DNA of 64,000 nt, taken from positions 9,769,714 through 9,833,713 of the forward strand of contig JANCRA010000033.1 in assembly GCA_024362935.1 (NCBI GenBank), given 5' to 3'. Origin of the DNA: Setophaga petechia (lineage: Eukaryota > Chordata > Aves > Passeriformes > Parulidae). Made by a program: the position numbers and the translations under genes. Of the stretch, positions 49,729-62,394 are shown piece after piece (positions within the stretch are counted from its first letter, which is position 1; each line of letters starts with the position of its first letter). The notes under the pieces were generated by a model. It was not told where the DNA came from, made no database searches, and was given only the letters and a program-made list of their open reading frames with translations.

Positions 49729-49800
49729 GCATTTCTTCACCGGATCCGACAGAATGCAGCGGACAAAGCTGAGAAGTACATCACAGAGGAGAATGTGAAG
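49729..49800 (+). CDS. PREX1: PREX1 exon 2 (DH domain)
   Basis: This is a 24-codon exon in phase 0 at both ends. It follows a pyrimidine-rich acceptor (cttttatctctgtag) and ends AAG before the donor gtattt, which is weaker than the donors of exons 1, 3 and 4. It encodes AFLHRIRQN, then a variable linker, then ITEENVK. The first part continues the first DH helix directly from LRFLQS of exon 1, and the last part leads into LFSNIEDIL of exon 3. Residues between RQN and TEENVK differ from the human protein as I recall it, while the ends are conserved. It lies 46.1 kb downstream of exon 1 and is too short to stand out as an open frame. It was found by its protein match and splice sites. Confidence 0.95.
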
Positions 49801-52800
49801 GTATTTCTTCTGTCTTCCTTATGTTCTTGGTAGGCGAAGTGATTTGCAATGAAAGGCTAGATTCAGGGATATGAATATCAGATATCATCTTGTCATATTG
49901 ATGCTTATTATTAAGCTGATTCCCTAAGGAAAGGAGCTCATGTTGACAGTTTATCTGTCAGTCTGTTTGCCCATTCTTATAGCTGTCATCTTGCAGTAAT
50001 TTTTCATCTCACCAGCTAATTTTAGTAAAATTTGACAACAGTGTAGTGTTGTCAGAAATACTAACTTTTGGCAAGATTTGTGAAATGCTGAGTAGAGTAC
50101 TGAGGGGTCATTTCAATGTTTTTGAGAGGAATGGCAGGGAATCTGTGGCCCTTGCCTGCTTTGTTAGACAGTAGTCAGGTAGCCAATTTGCATCTGCTGT
50201 TTTCTACTAATAGAAATTTGATAGGGCTTTTGAGAAGGAGGCGGGAATTTTTCTTTGTGTTTTTGTGGAAAGGAATTTGGGTTTTTTGGGAGGTCTACAT
50301 ATTGTGAGACCCTTGCATGAGGAGGTTCCTGAATGAATTTTGCCCTGGCAATAGTTAAGGGACATAGAGAACTGTGAGGTACAGGCTTCTCTAGTGCTTG
50401 TGGTCACAGGGGTGCATGTTGTTCATTAATGTCATAAATACACCAAACACTTTCCTGTAGTTATTTGGCTAAAAAACTCACCTTGTACACATATGCCCAC
50501 GAAACCAAATCCTCTTCATACACAAACACAAGTGAAAGCCACTGGTGAGTGGGACAGAGTGCAGCTTGTTTGCCCCTGGATGGTGCTTTACTGCCCCTGT
50601 GTTTGCTCCTGGAGCTCCTGAATCAGCAGCAGCTTTGCCCTGGGGCAGCTGCAGAGGTGTGTCACAGCTGCAGTGCTGCTGCAGCAGGTGTGTGTCTCCT
50701 GCATGTACCAGTCACCAGGGCTCCACCAGGCCAGCAAGGGGTAGTATTGACTGGCTGGCAGCAGAAGAGGCTGGCAACAAGACTGCTGGCAGCTTTGTGG
50801 AGCTCAGCCTCTTGCTGTCTTCAAATCTGGAAATCCCCACTCTCCAAAAAGTCACTGTCCAGCATCTGGAGTAAGTTAGGGGTGACTGAAGAAAAAGTAG
50901 GCAAGTGATTAGTGACAGTAGACTTTGTGTACATAGAAGCGTGCAAAAACCAAGGTCTACATGAAAATAAACTTACACAACTATTTGTTGATGTTGATAA
51001 CAATTATTATTCTGTCATTATTCATGTCACCAAAATGAATATTAATTTTGACTTCCACATAATCAGATGCAGTGCCTACAAATCCTGTACAGTAGAATTT
51101 GTACTTGAAGTCACTTCATACTCCTCTGGGGAAGTACCACTTTATTTTTGTGTCATTCTTGAAATGTCTGGGGGGACCTTTTTAGGCCACTGTGAAACCT
51201 CATTTATTGCTATTATTACAATACCCAGCTTTCAGTAAGAGAACTTCCCTTCAGTAATAAAAAGGCTTATGCCTGTTTCTGGTGAAACAGAATTACAAGG
51301 CACAGTGTTCATGTGTCCATAGTTTCCAGAGTTAATATTGTCTTCTCCTTCCACCCCCCCATCTCCTGCTATACCAAATAATTTGTCTTTCCTGCAGTTG
51401 AAAGATCCTTGTTTTTTATTTCCCACTCCTTTCTCCCGCCTAGGTGGTAGGACCAGGAGAAGCAAGGTGGTGTTGGGACTTCTGGTAATCTACCTGCTGA
51501 TATTATGTGTCTTGAGTCACCAGAGAGCTGTGAGATGGCTGATAGTAGAAGAGACTATAAAAATGGTTTGGCAGGGTCTTTACTCTCTTGTTTCATGTGC
51601 AGAAATGCCTAGAGGAAAATACAGGGCATTCAGGCAGTCACTCACCTCTGAGCAAAAGGAGAAAGTGATTTTTAAGATAAGTTGGGCTATTGCCTCCAGT
51701 ATTATTTTGCAGTTCTCTCCTACAGCTGGTGCTAAGCACCAGAGATTTCAGTAATCTTAGCCACTGTAGCCCTCTCCAGAAAGGCCACACTGAGTCCTGT
51801 GCTGGGCCCTGATTTTACAAGCATGCCAGTGACTGACAGCTGCAGCAACATCATAACAATTGGTTTGAATTTATTCACTGCCTCCTGTGGGAATAGCTCT
51901 CCTGATGTGTCCCTGTTACGCTGTGCTCACAGCAGGCACTGCTGTCACTGCACTGATGGAGCAGTTTGAGGCTGTGCACAAGGCTGGAAACTGGATTTGC
52001 TAGAGGAGCATGTGCAGTCAAGGTCTGTCTGCTGCCTTGATTTTCAAGTGACTCTTACCTGCAAATTCTGCTGCAAGCAGAGCTTTACTGATCACCTCAG
52101 AATTCATTAACTTGCACAGATTACTCCTTGGATCAAAAGCCTCCCCTGAGGACTGCTCCTGAAGGATGAAATCATCCCTGACAGATGTTTTCCTCTTACT
52201 TGTTAATCCACTTCTGGCACAGCAGTGCAGGCAAGGGCTACTGCATCAGCACATCACTTTCAAGCACGTGACAGAACGCTTGCAGGCTCCACTTGAATTA
52301 GAACAGGAAGTTTTTAGTGAACAGTGAAAGGATCCTAGATCCCTGGCCTTTTTTGGGTTCAGAGCCAGCCAGTGCAAATTCAGTGTGTCGGAATCTTTCA
52401 TCTTCTTGAGAACTAGAAAGGATTTCTGAGGCACAAATGGGCGATAATGATGGTGCAGAGCACCTGTATCTCAGAATTCCTGGAGGGAGAGAGGCAAAGA
52501 CAAGGATGATACAGCAGGCTCTGCTCTGGACAGGCAGTCAGCTTGAAGGAGGAATTTGAGATAAATACTCTGCCCATCTTTGTGAGTAATGGAAATATGG
52601 AGTTGAACCTGGCTACGTGCAGAGAGGAAGATCTTGAATTCCTGATCTTGTCTACCCATGCTGGTTTTAAACCAGGAATTGAGGTTTCAGTCCTAACTTA
52701 ATTTAATCATTAGACTTAATTTGCAGATTATTGTTTGTCTGAATTGCTTCACATCACCAGCCACCAGGCTGACTCAGTGCTACGTCTGGTGAAGCTCTGC

Positions 52801-53955
52801 ATAAAGCTGAAGAGTTTAGTGTTGCCTGCATAAAGCTGAAGAGTTTAGTGTTGCAGTAAGGCATTTTAGGAAGTGTTTGGAGATGCTGGGCACGATCACT
52901 TCCCACAGCAGATGCCAGGAAGATGAATGCTGGTTTGTCACACTGCATACTTTGGGCCACCTGCTCACTGAGCCTGATCTGAGAGGCTTCTTCCAATGTG
53001 AAAGCTTGCTTGCAGGTCTTCTCTTTGCAAGTGACAGAGTTAAAGCAAAGTGATCCAAACATTGTCTGCAGCACGTGTATCACTGTAGAGTTCAGGATTT
53101 ACTCTGCCCATTTAGCCTTCCCTCCAGTGGCTGCCAGTACTGATGGCTGTCACCTCACGTCAGGGCTTCTGCCCCCCTCTAGGTAGTATTCCATCTCCTA
53201 CATGTGGATTCACACTTCCTTCTCATATTTTGTATGAAAATGACCAAGATTAATAATGTGTTTATAGCATCTTTCACCCTGGCCGTTTATTCCCCTTAGC
53301 ACATGTATATTCTAATCACAGGGATCATTTAGCTGTCACCATTACCTTTTAATGCAAGATTGAACAAGGGGCCTCTTCCCCTCTATATGTGCCTTTTGGT
53401 GTCACTGAGGTCAGTGAAAGGGAACTCTAAATGCTGCTCTGGAGGTTTGTGAGAGATGTACACTATTCTGTACTCTGGGCAGTGTAAGGCTGGATCCATA
53501 TGGCAGATCTTGTCTCCTATTTACAGGTATACCCTTGTGTTTGATACCTTCAAGTCCCCTTCTTCCAGAAAGGGATTTCTAATGCATGGGAGGGAAAGGC
53601 AAACTGCTCCCTGCTTCTGTCTCCTGCAAAATGAATTTGGCCTTGTGGTTCCATTTACCTGGATGTTCTCATAGGAAATATTCTCAAGACTTAAAAGAGG
53701 TTGTTTGCATTTATCGTTCTCAGGGGTCTGCGAAGATAACCTTAATTTACAGCAGGTATTTCAGTTGCAATAAAGATTTTTATAGGGGGCTAGGAAAGGG
53801 GCAAATACAGTGTAATTCATTCCTTACAAGTCCCTGTCTGAGCTCTGGATCCTCTCACGGTAAGTCTAGAGCTCCACAGTATTTTGACATTAGTACTTAG
53901 CAAAAAACGCTGACATACATTAAAAACGAGCAATGTTTTTCTCCTTATATTTCAG
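49801..53955 (+). other. PREX1: PREX1 intron 2
   Basis: A 4.2-kb intron. It contains a 29-bp tandem duplication (52797-52854). A 138-codon frame at 51338-51754 was judged chance. Nothing else recognised. Confidence 0.85.
52797..52854 (+). repeat. 29-bp perfect tandem duplication
   Basis: Two identical copies, 52797-52825 and 52826-52854, starting ctgcataaagctgaagag. Confidence 0.95.
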
Positions 53956-54078
53956 ATCTTATTTTCTAACATTGAAGACATTCTTGGTGTTCACAAGGAG
54001 TTCCTGGCTGCTCTGGAATTTTGTTTGCAACCAGAACCGCAGTCTCAGCATGAACTGGGAAATGTTTTCTTAAAATTT
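53956..54078 (+). CDS. PREX1: PREX1 exon 3 (DH domain)
   Basis: This exon has 41 codons, phase 0 at both ends. The acceptor is tttttctccttatatttcag and the donor is the strong gtaagt. It encodes [10 protein letters not shown], then [13 protein letters not shown], then [16 protein letters not shown]. In Dbl-family proteins the LFSNIEDI segment is the conserved stretch that follows CR1 and packs in the core of the helical bundle. The [16 protein letters not shown] stretch is the best discriminator from PREX2 in this window. The exon sits only about 420 bp upstream of a large GC-rich minisatellite in intron 3. Confidence 0.97.
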
Positions 54079-54499
54079 GTAAGTACAATGACTTAATGCT
54101 ATCTGAAAATACAGTTTCCTGTCATAAGCTCTCCAGCCCCTTAGCAAGCCCTAATCTCGAAGGCTTGTAGGAATGCTATGACAATGTGTGTCTTGTATGA
54201 AAGTTGTAGGTAGGGTGGGAAAAAACTTGTGAATGAGGCTAGAACAATGGACACCACATCAAACTGAGCTAAACAACAATATATTTTTAGAAACTCTTCC
54301 CTTTCCTGTTGAATTTTTTCTTTTTTTTCTCACCCATTTGATCACATTTTATTGCTGAGAATTTGTCTGCTTTTGTTTTAGAAGTTTCAAAAATGCAGCA
54401 CAATTTCACGTGCCTCAGAAACTGTGTTCCTGCAGGTGCTTGCCTCGTATTGCAGGCAGTGGTGTGTGATGTTCGTGCTCCCTGCCCAAACAGCCCTTG

Positions 54500-55163
54500 C
54501 AGCAGCCTGGCTGTCCCTGCCCTGGCAGCAGCCTGGGCTCAGGGTGCAGCAGCCTGGGCTCAGGGGTGCAGCAGCCTGGGCTCAGGGGTGCAGCAGCCCG
54601 GGCTCAGGGTGCAGCAGCCTGGCTGTCCCTGCCCTTGCAGCAGCCTGGCTGTCCCTGCCCTTGCAGCAGCCCGGGCTCAGGGTGCAGCAGCCTGGCTGTC
54701 CCTGCCCTTGCAGCAGCCTGGCTGTCCCTGCCCTTGCAGCAGCCCGGGCTCAGGGTGCAGCAGCCTGGCTGTCCATGCTCTTGCAGCAGCCCGGGCTCAG
54801 GGGTGCAGCAGCCTGGCTGTCCCTGCCCTTGCAGCAGCCCGGGCTCAGGGTGCAGCAGCCTGGCTGTCCCTGCCCTGGCAGCAGCCTGGCTGTCCCTGCC
54901 CTGGCAGCAGCCCGGGCTCAGGGTGCAGCAGCCCGGGCTCAGGGTGCAGCAGCCTGGCTGTCCCTGCCCTGGCAGCAGCCCGGGCTCAGGGTGCAGCAGC
55001 CTGGCTGTCCCTGCCCTGGCAGCAGCCCGGGCTCAGGGTGCAGCAGCCCGGGCTCAGGGTGCAGCAGCCTGGCTGTCCCTGCCCTGGCAGCAGCCCGGGC
55101 TCAGGGTGCAGCAGCCTGGCTGTCCCTGCCCTGGCAGCAGCCCGGGCTCAGGGTGCAGCAGCC
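54500..55163 (+). repeat. Intron 3 minisatellite (664 bp)
   Basis: Two modules are shuffled: cagcagcctggctgtccctgcc plus ctggcag or cttgcag, and cagcccgggctcaggg plus tg. Adjacent copies differ mainly in which module follows. All three + frames stay open for 287 to 342 codons across the array, encoding Ala/Gln/Pro/Cys/Ser-rich repeats. Openness in every frame is a sign of composition, not coding. The array begins 421 bp after the exon 3 donor. Confidence 0.97.
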
Positions 55164-55835
55164 GCTCGCCGCCAGCGCTGTGTCCCGGCGGGCTCGGGAG
55201 CTTTCCTCCTCGCACACGCTCTCACCGTTTCACCCAGGGAAACCACGGGGAACGTTTCTTTGGTCTTTTGTTTTGGCAGGGTTCTGTTGTTGCAATATGC
55301 TCACAAGCGGTGCTGGAACTCTCTCAGTGCTGCTTTTTCATTATCATCAAATCACGGTGAGTCCTGTGGGGAGCTTGCAGTGAGGAAGTGACATAAGGCC
55401 CCTGAATCTTGAATGTATTGGTGTATCCACTGTTGTGATCACCTGGCAAGGTCATTCCTGGTCCTGATTACGAGTCCAGTACTTGTCAGCAGCCAGATGT
55501 TAGCAGAGGTGCTTTTCTTTGGAAACTTAGTGTTAAAAATACTTAAAAATTTGGTGAATAGCTTGAGAATTCTTGAAGCACTGTTTTATCCGGACACTGT
55601 ATTTTCCTAGTGGACTGTGTTTTCTCTAAGTTTCTGTATATTGTATATCCTTGTAGCAATCCCCAGATTCTCCATGTGGAGTTCCATCAGACTGCAGTGC
55701 TTGGGTCCTCTTCATGAGATTTGTGTATCCTTAATGTCCTCTAGAGTCTACATAGGCCTGACTTCTGGTCTGTCTTGGCCTAGAGAGCCTTACTTGGCAA
55801 CAATCCACCAGCCTTCAGAAACAGAACACTGCTTT

Positions 55836-55970
55836 TATAGAATCATGGGATCATTAAGGTTGGAAAAGACCTTTAGGACCATCAAGTCCCAGCACCACCA
55901 CCATGTTCACCGTTAAACCATGTGCTCAAGTGCCACACTGACACCTTTTTTGAATGCATCAAGGGATGGT
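55836..55970 (-). mobile_element. CR1-like LINE 3' fragment, antisense to PREX1
   Basis: Read on the + strand, tatagaatcatgggatcatt is followed by ggttggaaaagacctttagg, then accatcaagtcc, gttaaaccatgt and aagggatggt. This is the reverse complement of the 3' end of avian CR1 retrotransposons as I remember it. The element is 5'-truncated to about 135 bp and diverged, as usual for old CR1 copies. It has no coding capacity here. The CR1 family supports a sauropsid, probably avian, origin. Confidence 0.85.
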
Positions 55971-58900
55971 AGTTGTTTTGGGCCCAATATTGTCCCAAGG
56001 ACCTTTAGTTCAGAAGGATTCAAGTCTTGAGTAACACCTAAAGCAAGCAAGCAGATTTTGCAAGAATTAAAAAAAAAGAAATTATTGCATGCTATCTTTT
56101 TGAAATATTATAAGAGATGATGAAATGGGCTTGCTCTGATATTCAGGTGTGAAAAATTGTTTTCCATCAGAAGACAGACATTGTCTGCCTTCCTGTACTC
56201 CATTTGGTTGGGTGATCAGAAATTCATTGTCTGGTGGTAGGTGCTCGAGTTTATTCTGGAGCTGCGGTGCAGTGTTACTGTAACACTGGTGGTGCAGAAC
56301 ATCCTTGAATATTCATTGCAAATCCAGTGTACAGCCTTAAACAAAAAGAGCATGTGAGACAGGTCTCAGAGAGGGCCCGTGGGCTGACAGTGGAGTGCCC
56401 ACACCTTGTGAGCACAGGCTCGCTTTTGCAGGGCAGGAAAGGGTGGGATGCGTGTGACTGAGCAGAAGGGAGAGAATTGTCTGATCCTTTGTTTCTGATA
56501 TTGCCATATTGCAGAGGTTTGGGGATGTAATAGCTAGAATCTTGTTCTAGGGAAATGTGTGTTATGCTCATTTTTTGGAGCAATGTTGCATGAGTGACCA
56601 GTTTTACTGTCTACGTCATCGGGGATATTGTTTCATTGAGAATTATGTCTTCTGTTCAGGTTTTTGGTGTTGACAAGGTTGGTTTCAGCCTGCTTTGAAA
56701 CAAGAAAATGCCATGCCTTGTTAAAAATATGTTAAAATAAAATGTTGCAGTTTTCTAAATGTCTTATTTGCTCTTTTCTAGTCAAAATGCTTTTCAAATT
56801 TGCATTAATTTGTCGGCAGTATGATGGATCCAAAATAATATGTTTGGAGAATAAACTAATGGTTAAAGACTTATTTTAACCAAACTGAGAACAGTACAGT
56901 CTTACTTCTGTCACTAAAACAGAAGGTCTAGCTGTGTATCCAGCAGATTTGCTGAGTAAGAAAGTGCCGTTTTTATCTGGTCACATCTCTGACCATAATT
57001 ACACTTTAACCTAGAGCAACCCAGGTTCAGAATTCCTGGGCTAACGTCTGTAATTATGTAACTGATAATTTCCTCACCAGGCTATGGGAGAGCCTAGGAC
57101 TGAGTATCACCCAGAGAGGAAATGAAACACTTCAGACATGGAGTAATTTTAAGCATAGTTCTCATATTTGTGGGTCAATGGCATGGGGTACAGCTGGGAA
57201 AGACTTGAGGAAAGCACTCTGGTGTGTGGATAATTATTGTACTGTCTTGAGCTTTAGCAAAGGCATTTTGTCATCATATAAATATAGCCTCCCAAACTCC
57301 AGGCACTCAAAGCTGCAGTCAGAGACCTGAGCAGTGACATTTTGTGTGCACTGGTGTAACAGATGATTCTGTGTTAATGACTGCTGGTTTTAGTGTCAGG
57401 CATGGTACTTGTGTGCATCCAGGGAGTTGAGAAGTGAGTGGAGATGTGGGAAAAACTTCTGTTTTACTCTGTAACTCTCCTGTTTTTATGGTTGACAACA
57501 ATCATGTTGCCTTTTTTCTATTGTGCTATGGACCCAGGAGTGCCTTTTCCTGCATCTGATGGTCAGAAACTTTTGGTTTTTTGCAGCTTCCCAGTATTGC
57601 ACCCCAATAGCAACATGAATGGCTGCCAATGAAGGATAAAAGTCTTGAACATCTGCATTCCATCTCTTTGCACCATACCCTTTGTGGCTGTTGTTTTATT
57701 TGTTCTTTACCATTGTTCTTGTGTTTGGACATACATCTGTTTATTCTCAGTTCTTTCTTTTGAAGTACAAGGAAAGGAAAAATTAATTAAACCAAACCCA
57801 AAAGTATTTTACAGATTCTGAACATGTATATCTACCATTGAACATCTGACCAGAATGTCAAATTCTCCTAAACTAATATAAATGCAATTTCTTTCCCTTA
57901 TGACAATAGCAAAGGGAACACTCAGTGACTGCAGCTGCAGTCCCATGTTTTCCCCAGCTCCTTCAGCTGGCAGTAGTTCTTTGCTTGGATCACTGGGAGC
58001 AGTCTTAAAAGTACCTAGATGCTGAAAGTACCTTCAGCTGACACAGGAAGTTCTAAGAGTGCCAAGACTCCAATCAAAACTCAAAAAAATTACCTTCCAA
58101 ATTCTGGGGAGATTAAAAGGTTCAGATAGAATGTTTTCAGACCAGAATCCTGCTGTGAATGCAACAGCAAACTCTGGAAGGCATTGGCTACACGGCTTGG
58201 TGCTCTGAGAAAGCCTCACATATTACCTTGCAGAGTGCCATACTAAGGCTTTGAAATGATTTTTGATATGCAAACTAGCTTGTCTGGGTACCTCCACATG
58301 GTGCTGCATTGTGGCATAGAAGCTAACCTGAACCAGGAAATAAAGTGCTGTCCCGAGAAGCACTCAAAACCAATGTTTTATGGCTCCTGAGTAATTCATT
58401 TTGCCTAAAGCCTAATATAGTCTCATGACCCTCCTTTTATTCTGGTGAATGCAATAGTGGAAACTCTGAGTATAGCTGCTGAAAGTTCAGCCCTTCCTCC
58501 CAGCTTTCAGAGGATCAACTTGGCTCTTGCTGTATCTGCTCAGCTTGGAAATAGTTGTTCCTGCTTCTTTTGTGAATCACTCCAGTGTTTCCAGATATCT
58601 AGTGATGGCGATGGGTTCAGCATCTCTGATCATTTTAGAAGGAGTTGCACTGTCTTTGAATCTGAAGATCAGTAGAGCAGAACTTGCTGACCCTGACCTG
58701 CCAGCTGACCTTCATTTCTTAACAGGGGATTTCATTCCAGCATGTGCTGGTGGTTGTGACATGTCCCAGTGTTAGGAGCTCAATCTAGTTGTGAAGCTAC
58801 CCTTCCCTTCCTTTATTATCTGTAATGTGTTGGGTATTTGGTGTGTATCTGGTGAAATTCTTCCAGTTACAGAAACTATTATGTATATCTGTTAAGTTTT

Positions 58901-59441
58901 GTCTGCTGCTTGTTTCAGAACACAGTAAACCAGCCAATCTACTGGGGCCTGGCTTCTCACCCCTTGAAAGGCAGGGGATTTCCAGCTGACTGCTTTGTGT
59001 TATAGTTCCCCTCCAGATCTCAGAGCTTCTTTCAGGCCTTGGCTCTTCCACTTGGCTTTCTTCCTCCTGCAGGAGTGGTGAGCCCCCTTGCTCCTGGCTT
59101 TGTTTTGCTTCTGGGTACTGCCGTGGAATATCCTGACATACATGCACTTATTCCCAAGATAGCAAAATTCCTCCTTTCAGGAAAGAATAGCAATGATCTC
59201 ACTGAAGCATTAAGAGGAAAAGTGCTGAAAGTCTCAGTGCTCAGAAAAGTCTCTGTTAACTTAAAACAGTAAGTCAGGAATTAGTGAGAACCTATATACA
59301 TTACTCACATTAAGAGTGTCACATGCTTCCTGAAAACTCCAGTGCTAATGCCACTTGGAGTCCACCTCTGTTTATAAAGAATTTGGTAGCAGACTCTCCA
59401 GTGGTGTCTGAGTCAATAAGTCACTTTGTTTTTCCTTGCAG

Positions 59442-59546
59442 AAAGACAAATTCTTTGTCTATGAGGAGTACTGTAGCAACCATGAGAAGGCACTCAGACT
59501 GCTGATGGAATTGAACAAGATCCCCACAGTGAGAACATTCCTTCTG
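59442..59546 (+). CDS. PREX1: PREX1 exon 4 (DH domain)
   Basis: This exon has 35 codons in phase 0. It follows the acceptor tttgtttttccttgcag and ends CTG before the donor gtaagc. It encodes [20 protein letters not shown], then [15 protein letters not shown]. The [11 protein letters not shown] block is a hallmark of the P-Rex subfamily within DH domains and is nearly identical between P-Rex1 and P-Rex2. Neighbouring residues (for example LNKIPTVR) fit P-Rex1 better. The reading frame is open through the whole exon with no frameshift or stop. Confidence 0.96.
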
Positions 59547-62394
59547 GTAAGCACCTTCTCTAGCACTCTTGACTCAATGCTCTGACTTTGCCCTGTGCTC
59601 AGAATAACTCTTTGGTATCCCAGGAATGCTGGGCGTTCTGCAGGTAGTACCCACTGCCAGGTATGGGGCACTCGGGGTGGAGGGGCCCTGAAATCACTGA
59701 TGCCCTGAGGCACAGAACTGAGCAGTACCAGCAGGAGTGATAGCAGTGGAAACAAGGAAGATTTTCTTTTTTAAAAATCAACAGAAAAAACAAGCACAAA
59801 TGAAAGGAATAATGCAGTAAGTCAGCAGCAAGACTGAGGCTGGCTCCCATTGGATTTGATCCCCTGCCGAGTTCTCTGACCAATTCACCCTTTGCAGGCT
59901 AATGAAAAAAATGGGACCTGTTTCTGGCACCCTTTTCTCCATGAATCCGGTTGTGGGCAAGAAGTGTAGTCCAGATGAGCTGTTTTGAGTGCATCATTGC
60001 TGCTTAAATCAAAAGTAACCTAACTCCCATCCAAGGACGGGCTGTGGCCATACAGCCTTCAAACACACCTTAGAGGCTGGACTGGAAGGAGAAGCAGTCA
60101 GTGGGCACTGCTTTCTACTACTGCATTCCTTACTTTTCTTTCCTTTCTTGGTTGTTCCTCCTCTTGACTTTCACCCGAATTCTGCTTGATTTTTGAATGT
60201 CTTGTTTCCTTGACCCATGGATGAGTGGCATTTGTAACGGGGGTGGCACATAGGTGAGGGAATCATTCATCACATCAGCTTTTTTCCTAGTAAGTTCTGT
60301 GAAGTGAAATAAAGACTGTCTTTCTTGCAAAGGACCTGCTTTTCTTTCTGCTCTTCTTTTTTTGCTTCCTGTGAAAGTTCTGTATATTCCCAGTGTAGTT
60401 CAGCAAAAGAAAACTTCCATATAAACATCAGTCACAAGCAGGACCAGAGCATTCCTTTAGCCACAAGATACAGGCCTCAGAAGGAGCCTACCCTCGTGCT
60501 GTTGCATAGGCAGAGTCTCTTTGTCCTGCCTGAATTTTAATGAACCTTATTAAACCATTACTTTTAATTACTAAATGACCCTTACCTTGTTCATGAGGTT
60601 TTTTTGGGTGCTTCTGCTGAGGGAAACCAATGAGAAAGGTGAGGGAAGGTGCATGTAAACCCTGTCCTTCCCAGCCTTCAGAATGTTCTCCACTTCCACT
60701 GAATTGACAAAGTTTTTTGTTTGTGTTAGAGACAGCAGCTGGCAAACTGATTACGAGGGACAACAAAGATGTCACACTGTCTGCTCTGGCTTGCTGCAGC
60801 ACCTGAATCCAAGATACTTAAAATTGCAGTAAATATGGGAAGAAGGGCTGCACTGATGTGTCTGCTTAGCTGTGGTGCTGTAGTTTCTTCCAGGCCTCTC
60901 TTCCCTCCTCTGCCTCCCAAACCAGTGCTACAATGCTGCTATGCAGAGAAGGCAGCACTAAAGTACAAAGCTTTACTTGTGAGGAGAGATTTGGCCCAAT
61001 TGCCCCCTAACAGCTGCTGAAACATAGAATGTGAGAATGTGTCTGGAAAGTCAGTAAGTGTTAAAGGGCAGTTTTGAGCCCAGAGCTAGAGAGAGGGCAG
61101 AAAGAAGAGATGCCAAGGATTGAATCACTTGAGACTTGGAAATTGGACAGGGAGCATTGTGAGCTGGGTAGCCAATGCCACAGATCTAGATAGCCTGGGG
61201 ACAGGTTATTTTACAGACAATTGTCTCTTAAAAATAGCAGTTAGGACTAAGGAGATTTAATGTATGATGCCTGTGAACATTCCTTGAAGAGAAGAATTGA
61301 AGAGCTGCAGCCAGAAAGCTCACTGAATTTCTGAGTGTGTCTGAGCCACAGCACGCATTTCACAGGGGAAAACACTGCTGGTGACGCCTCAGAGCAGGCA
61401 CTTCTTGGCTGAACTGCATTTGAAGTTCAACTTCTGTGTGGACAGGACAGGTTTGCAACTGGAGTGACTTTTGGAGCAAAGTCCATATTCATGGTTGAGC
61501 ATAGGAATGTGGACATAGTTTGTCTGAAATAGACTTGAGGGCTACCTGAAGTTCTTACCTGTCTCTGGCAGCAGCCAATAGTAGAATCATCAGGGAATGT
61601 GGAAGAAGCTTACAGTAGGGCAGTATTGATTTGTCACAAAGATTACAGATTATTGTTACAAATTAAGGACAGTTCAAGGGCTAGAAGGGTTTGTTTCTTC
61701 CCACTGTCATCCCCTGTTCTTAAACCCCCTTTCTATATCAATCCTGAGAAATGAATTTCCATAATCTGTGGAGAAGTTCCATGTGTGCTGGTTAGCCAGC
61801 CAGTGTGCCCAGCTGTTGGTCCAGCTGTGCTCAGGCATAATGTTTTACCAGAGAACTGGTGGATGTGATGCAGATGACTAATTTGTTTCAATTCCAGTTC
61901 AGTTCAAACATAACAAGTGGACTAAAGTTAATTACATGATTAGTAGTTAGCAGACTTTATTTTAGCCGTCAAGAGTTTTCTGGACCGACAGTATACAACT
62001 TTACATAGTGAACAAAGACAACAGGTCATATCTGTTGTGGAGGTAAATTGGATTATTTTAAGTAATGGTCCATTTAGGTTTGCTGTTTGCCATCCTATTG
62101 TTAGAATAGTTTTTGAGTCACCAGCTGTATAGTATTTCTCTGAGAAGATACCATTCTGCACAGCCATTGTTCTCCACTGCAAATTTCTTTTGCTGATGCC
62201 TGCAGAACTTTGCAGACTTGATGGCTGTATGTCAGACGTGATAACTTAGGGTGAATGAAATGCCATTTCCTGTACCTTAGGTATGGTAAAGTGCTTTCTC
62301 ACCATAAGGCATGTTTTAGAAATACAAAATTGTGTCAAAAATCATCTAAAAGCTTTGTGTCTGAGGTAACATTTGTTTCTTTTTTTGATTATAG
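59547..62394 (+). other. PREX1: PREX1 intron 4
   Basis: A 2.8-kb intron. No repeats or frames of note recognised. Confidence 0.9.

Larger units (their letters stand above)
54079..59441 (+). other. PREX1: PREX1 intron 3
   Basis: A 5.4-kb intron with a large minisatellite at its 5' side and a CR1 remnant in the middle. The remainder is unremarkable. Confidence 0.85.

Noticed and set aside
51338..51754. 138-codon + frame with a hydrophobic segment
   Set aside because: No recognised family and no splice or promoter context. Length is within chance for 64 kb.
54363..55391. 342-, 319- and 287-codon + strand frames as a possible intronic gene
   Set aside because: All three frames are open together because the tandem repeat lacks stops. 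There is no domain and no promoter or splice evidence.
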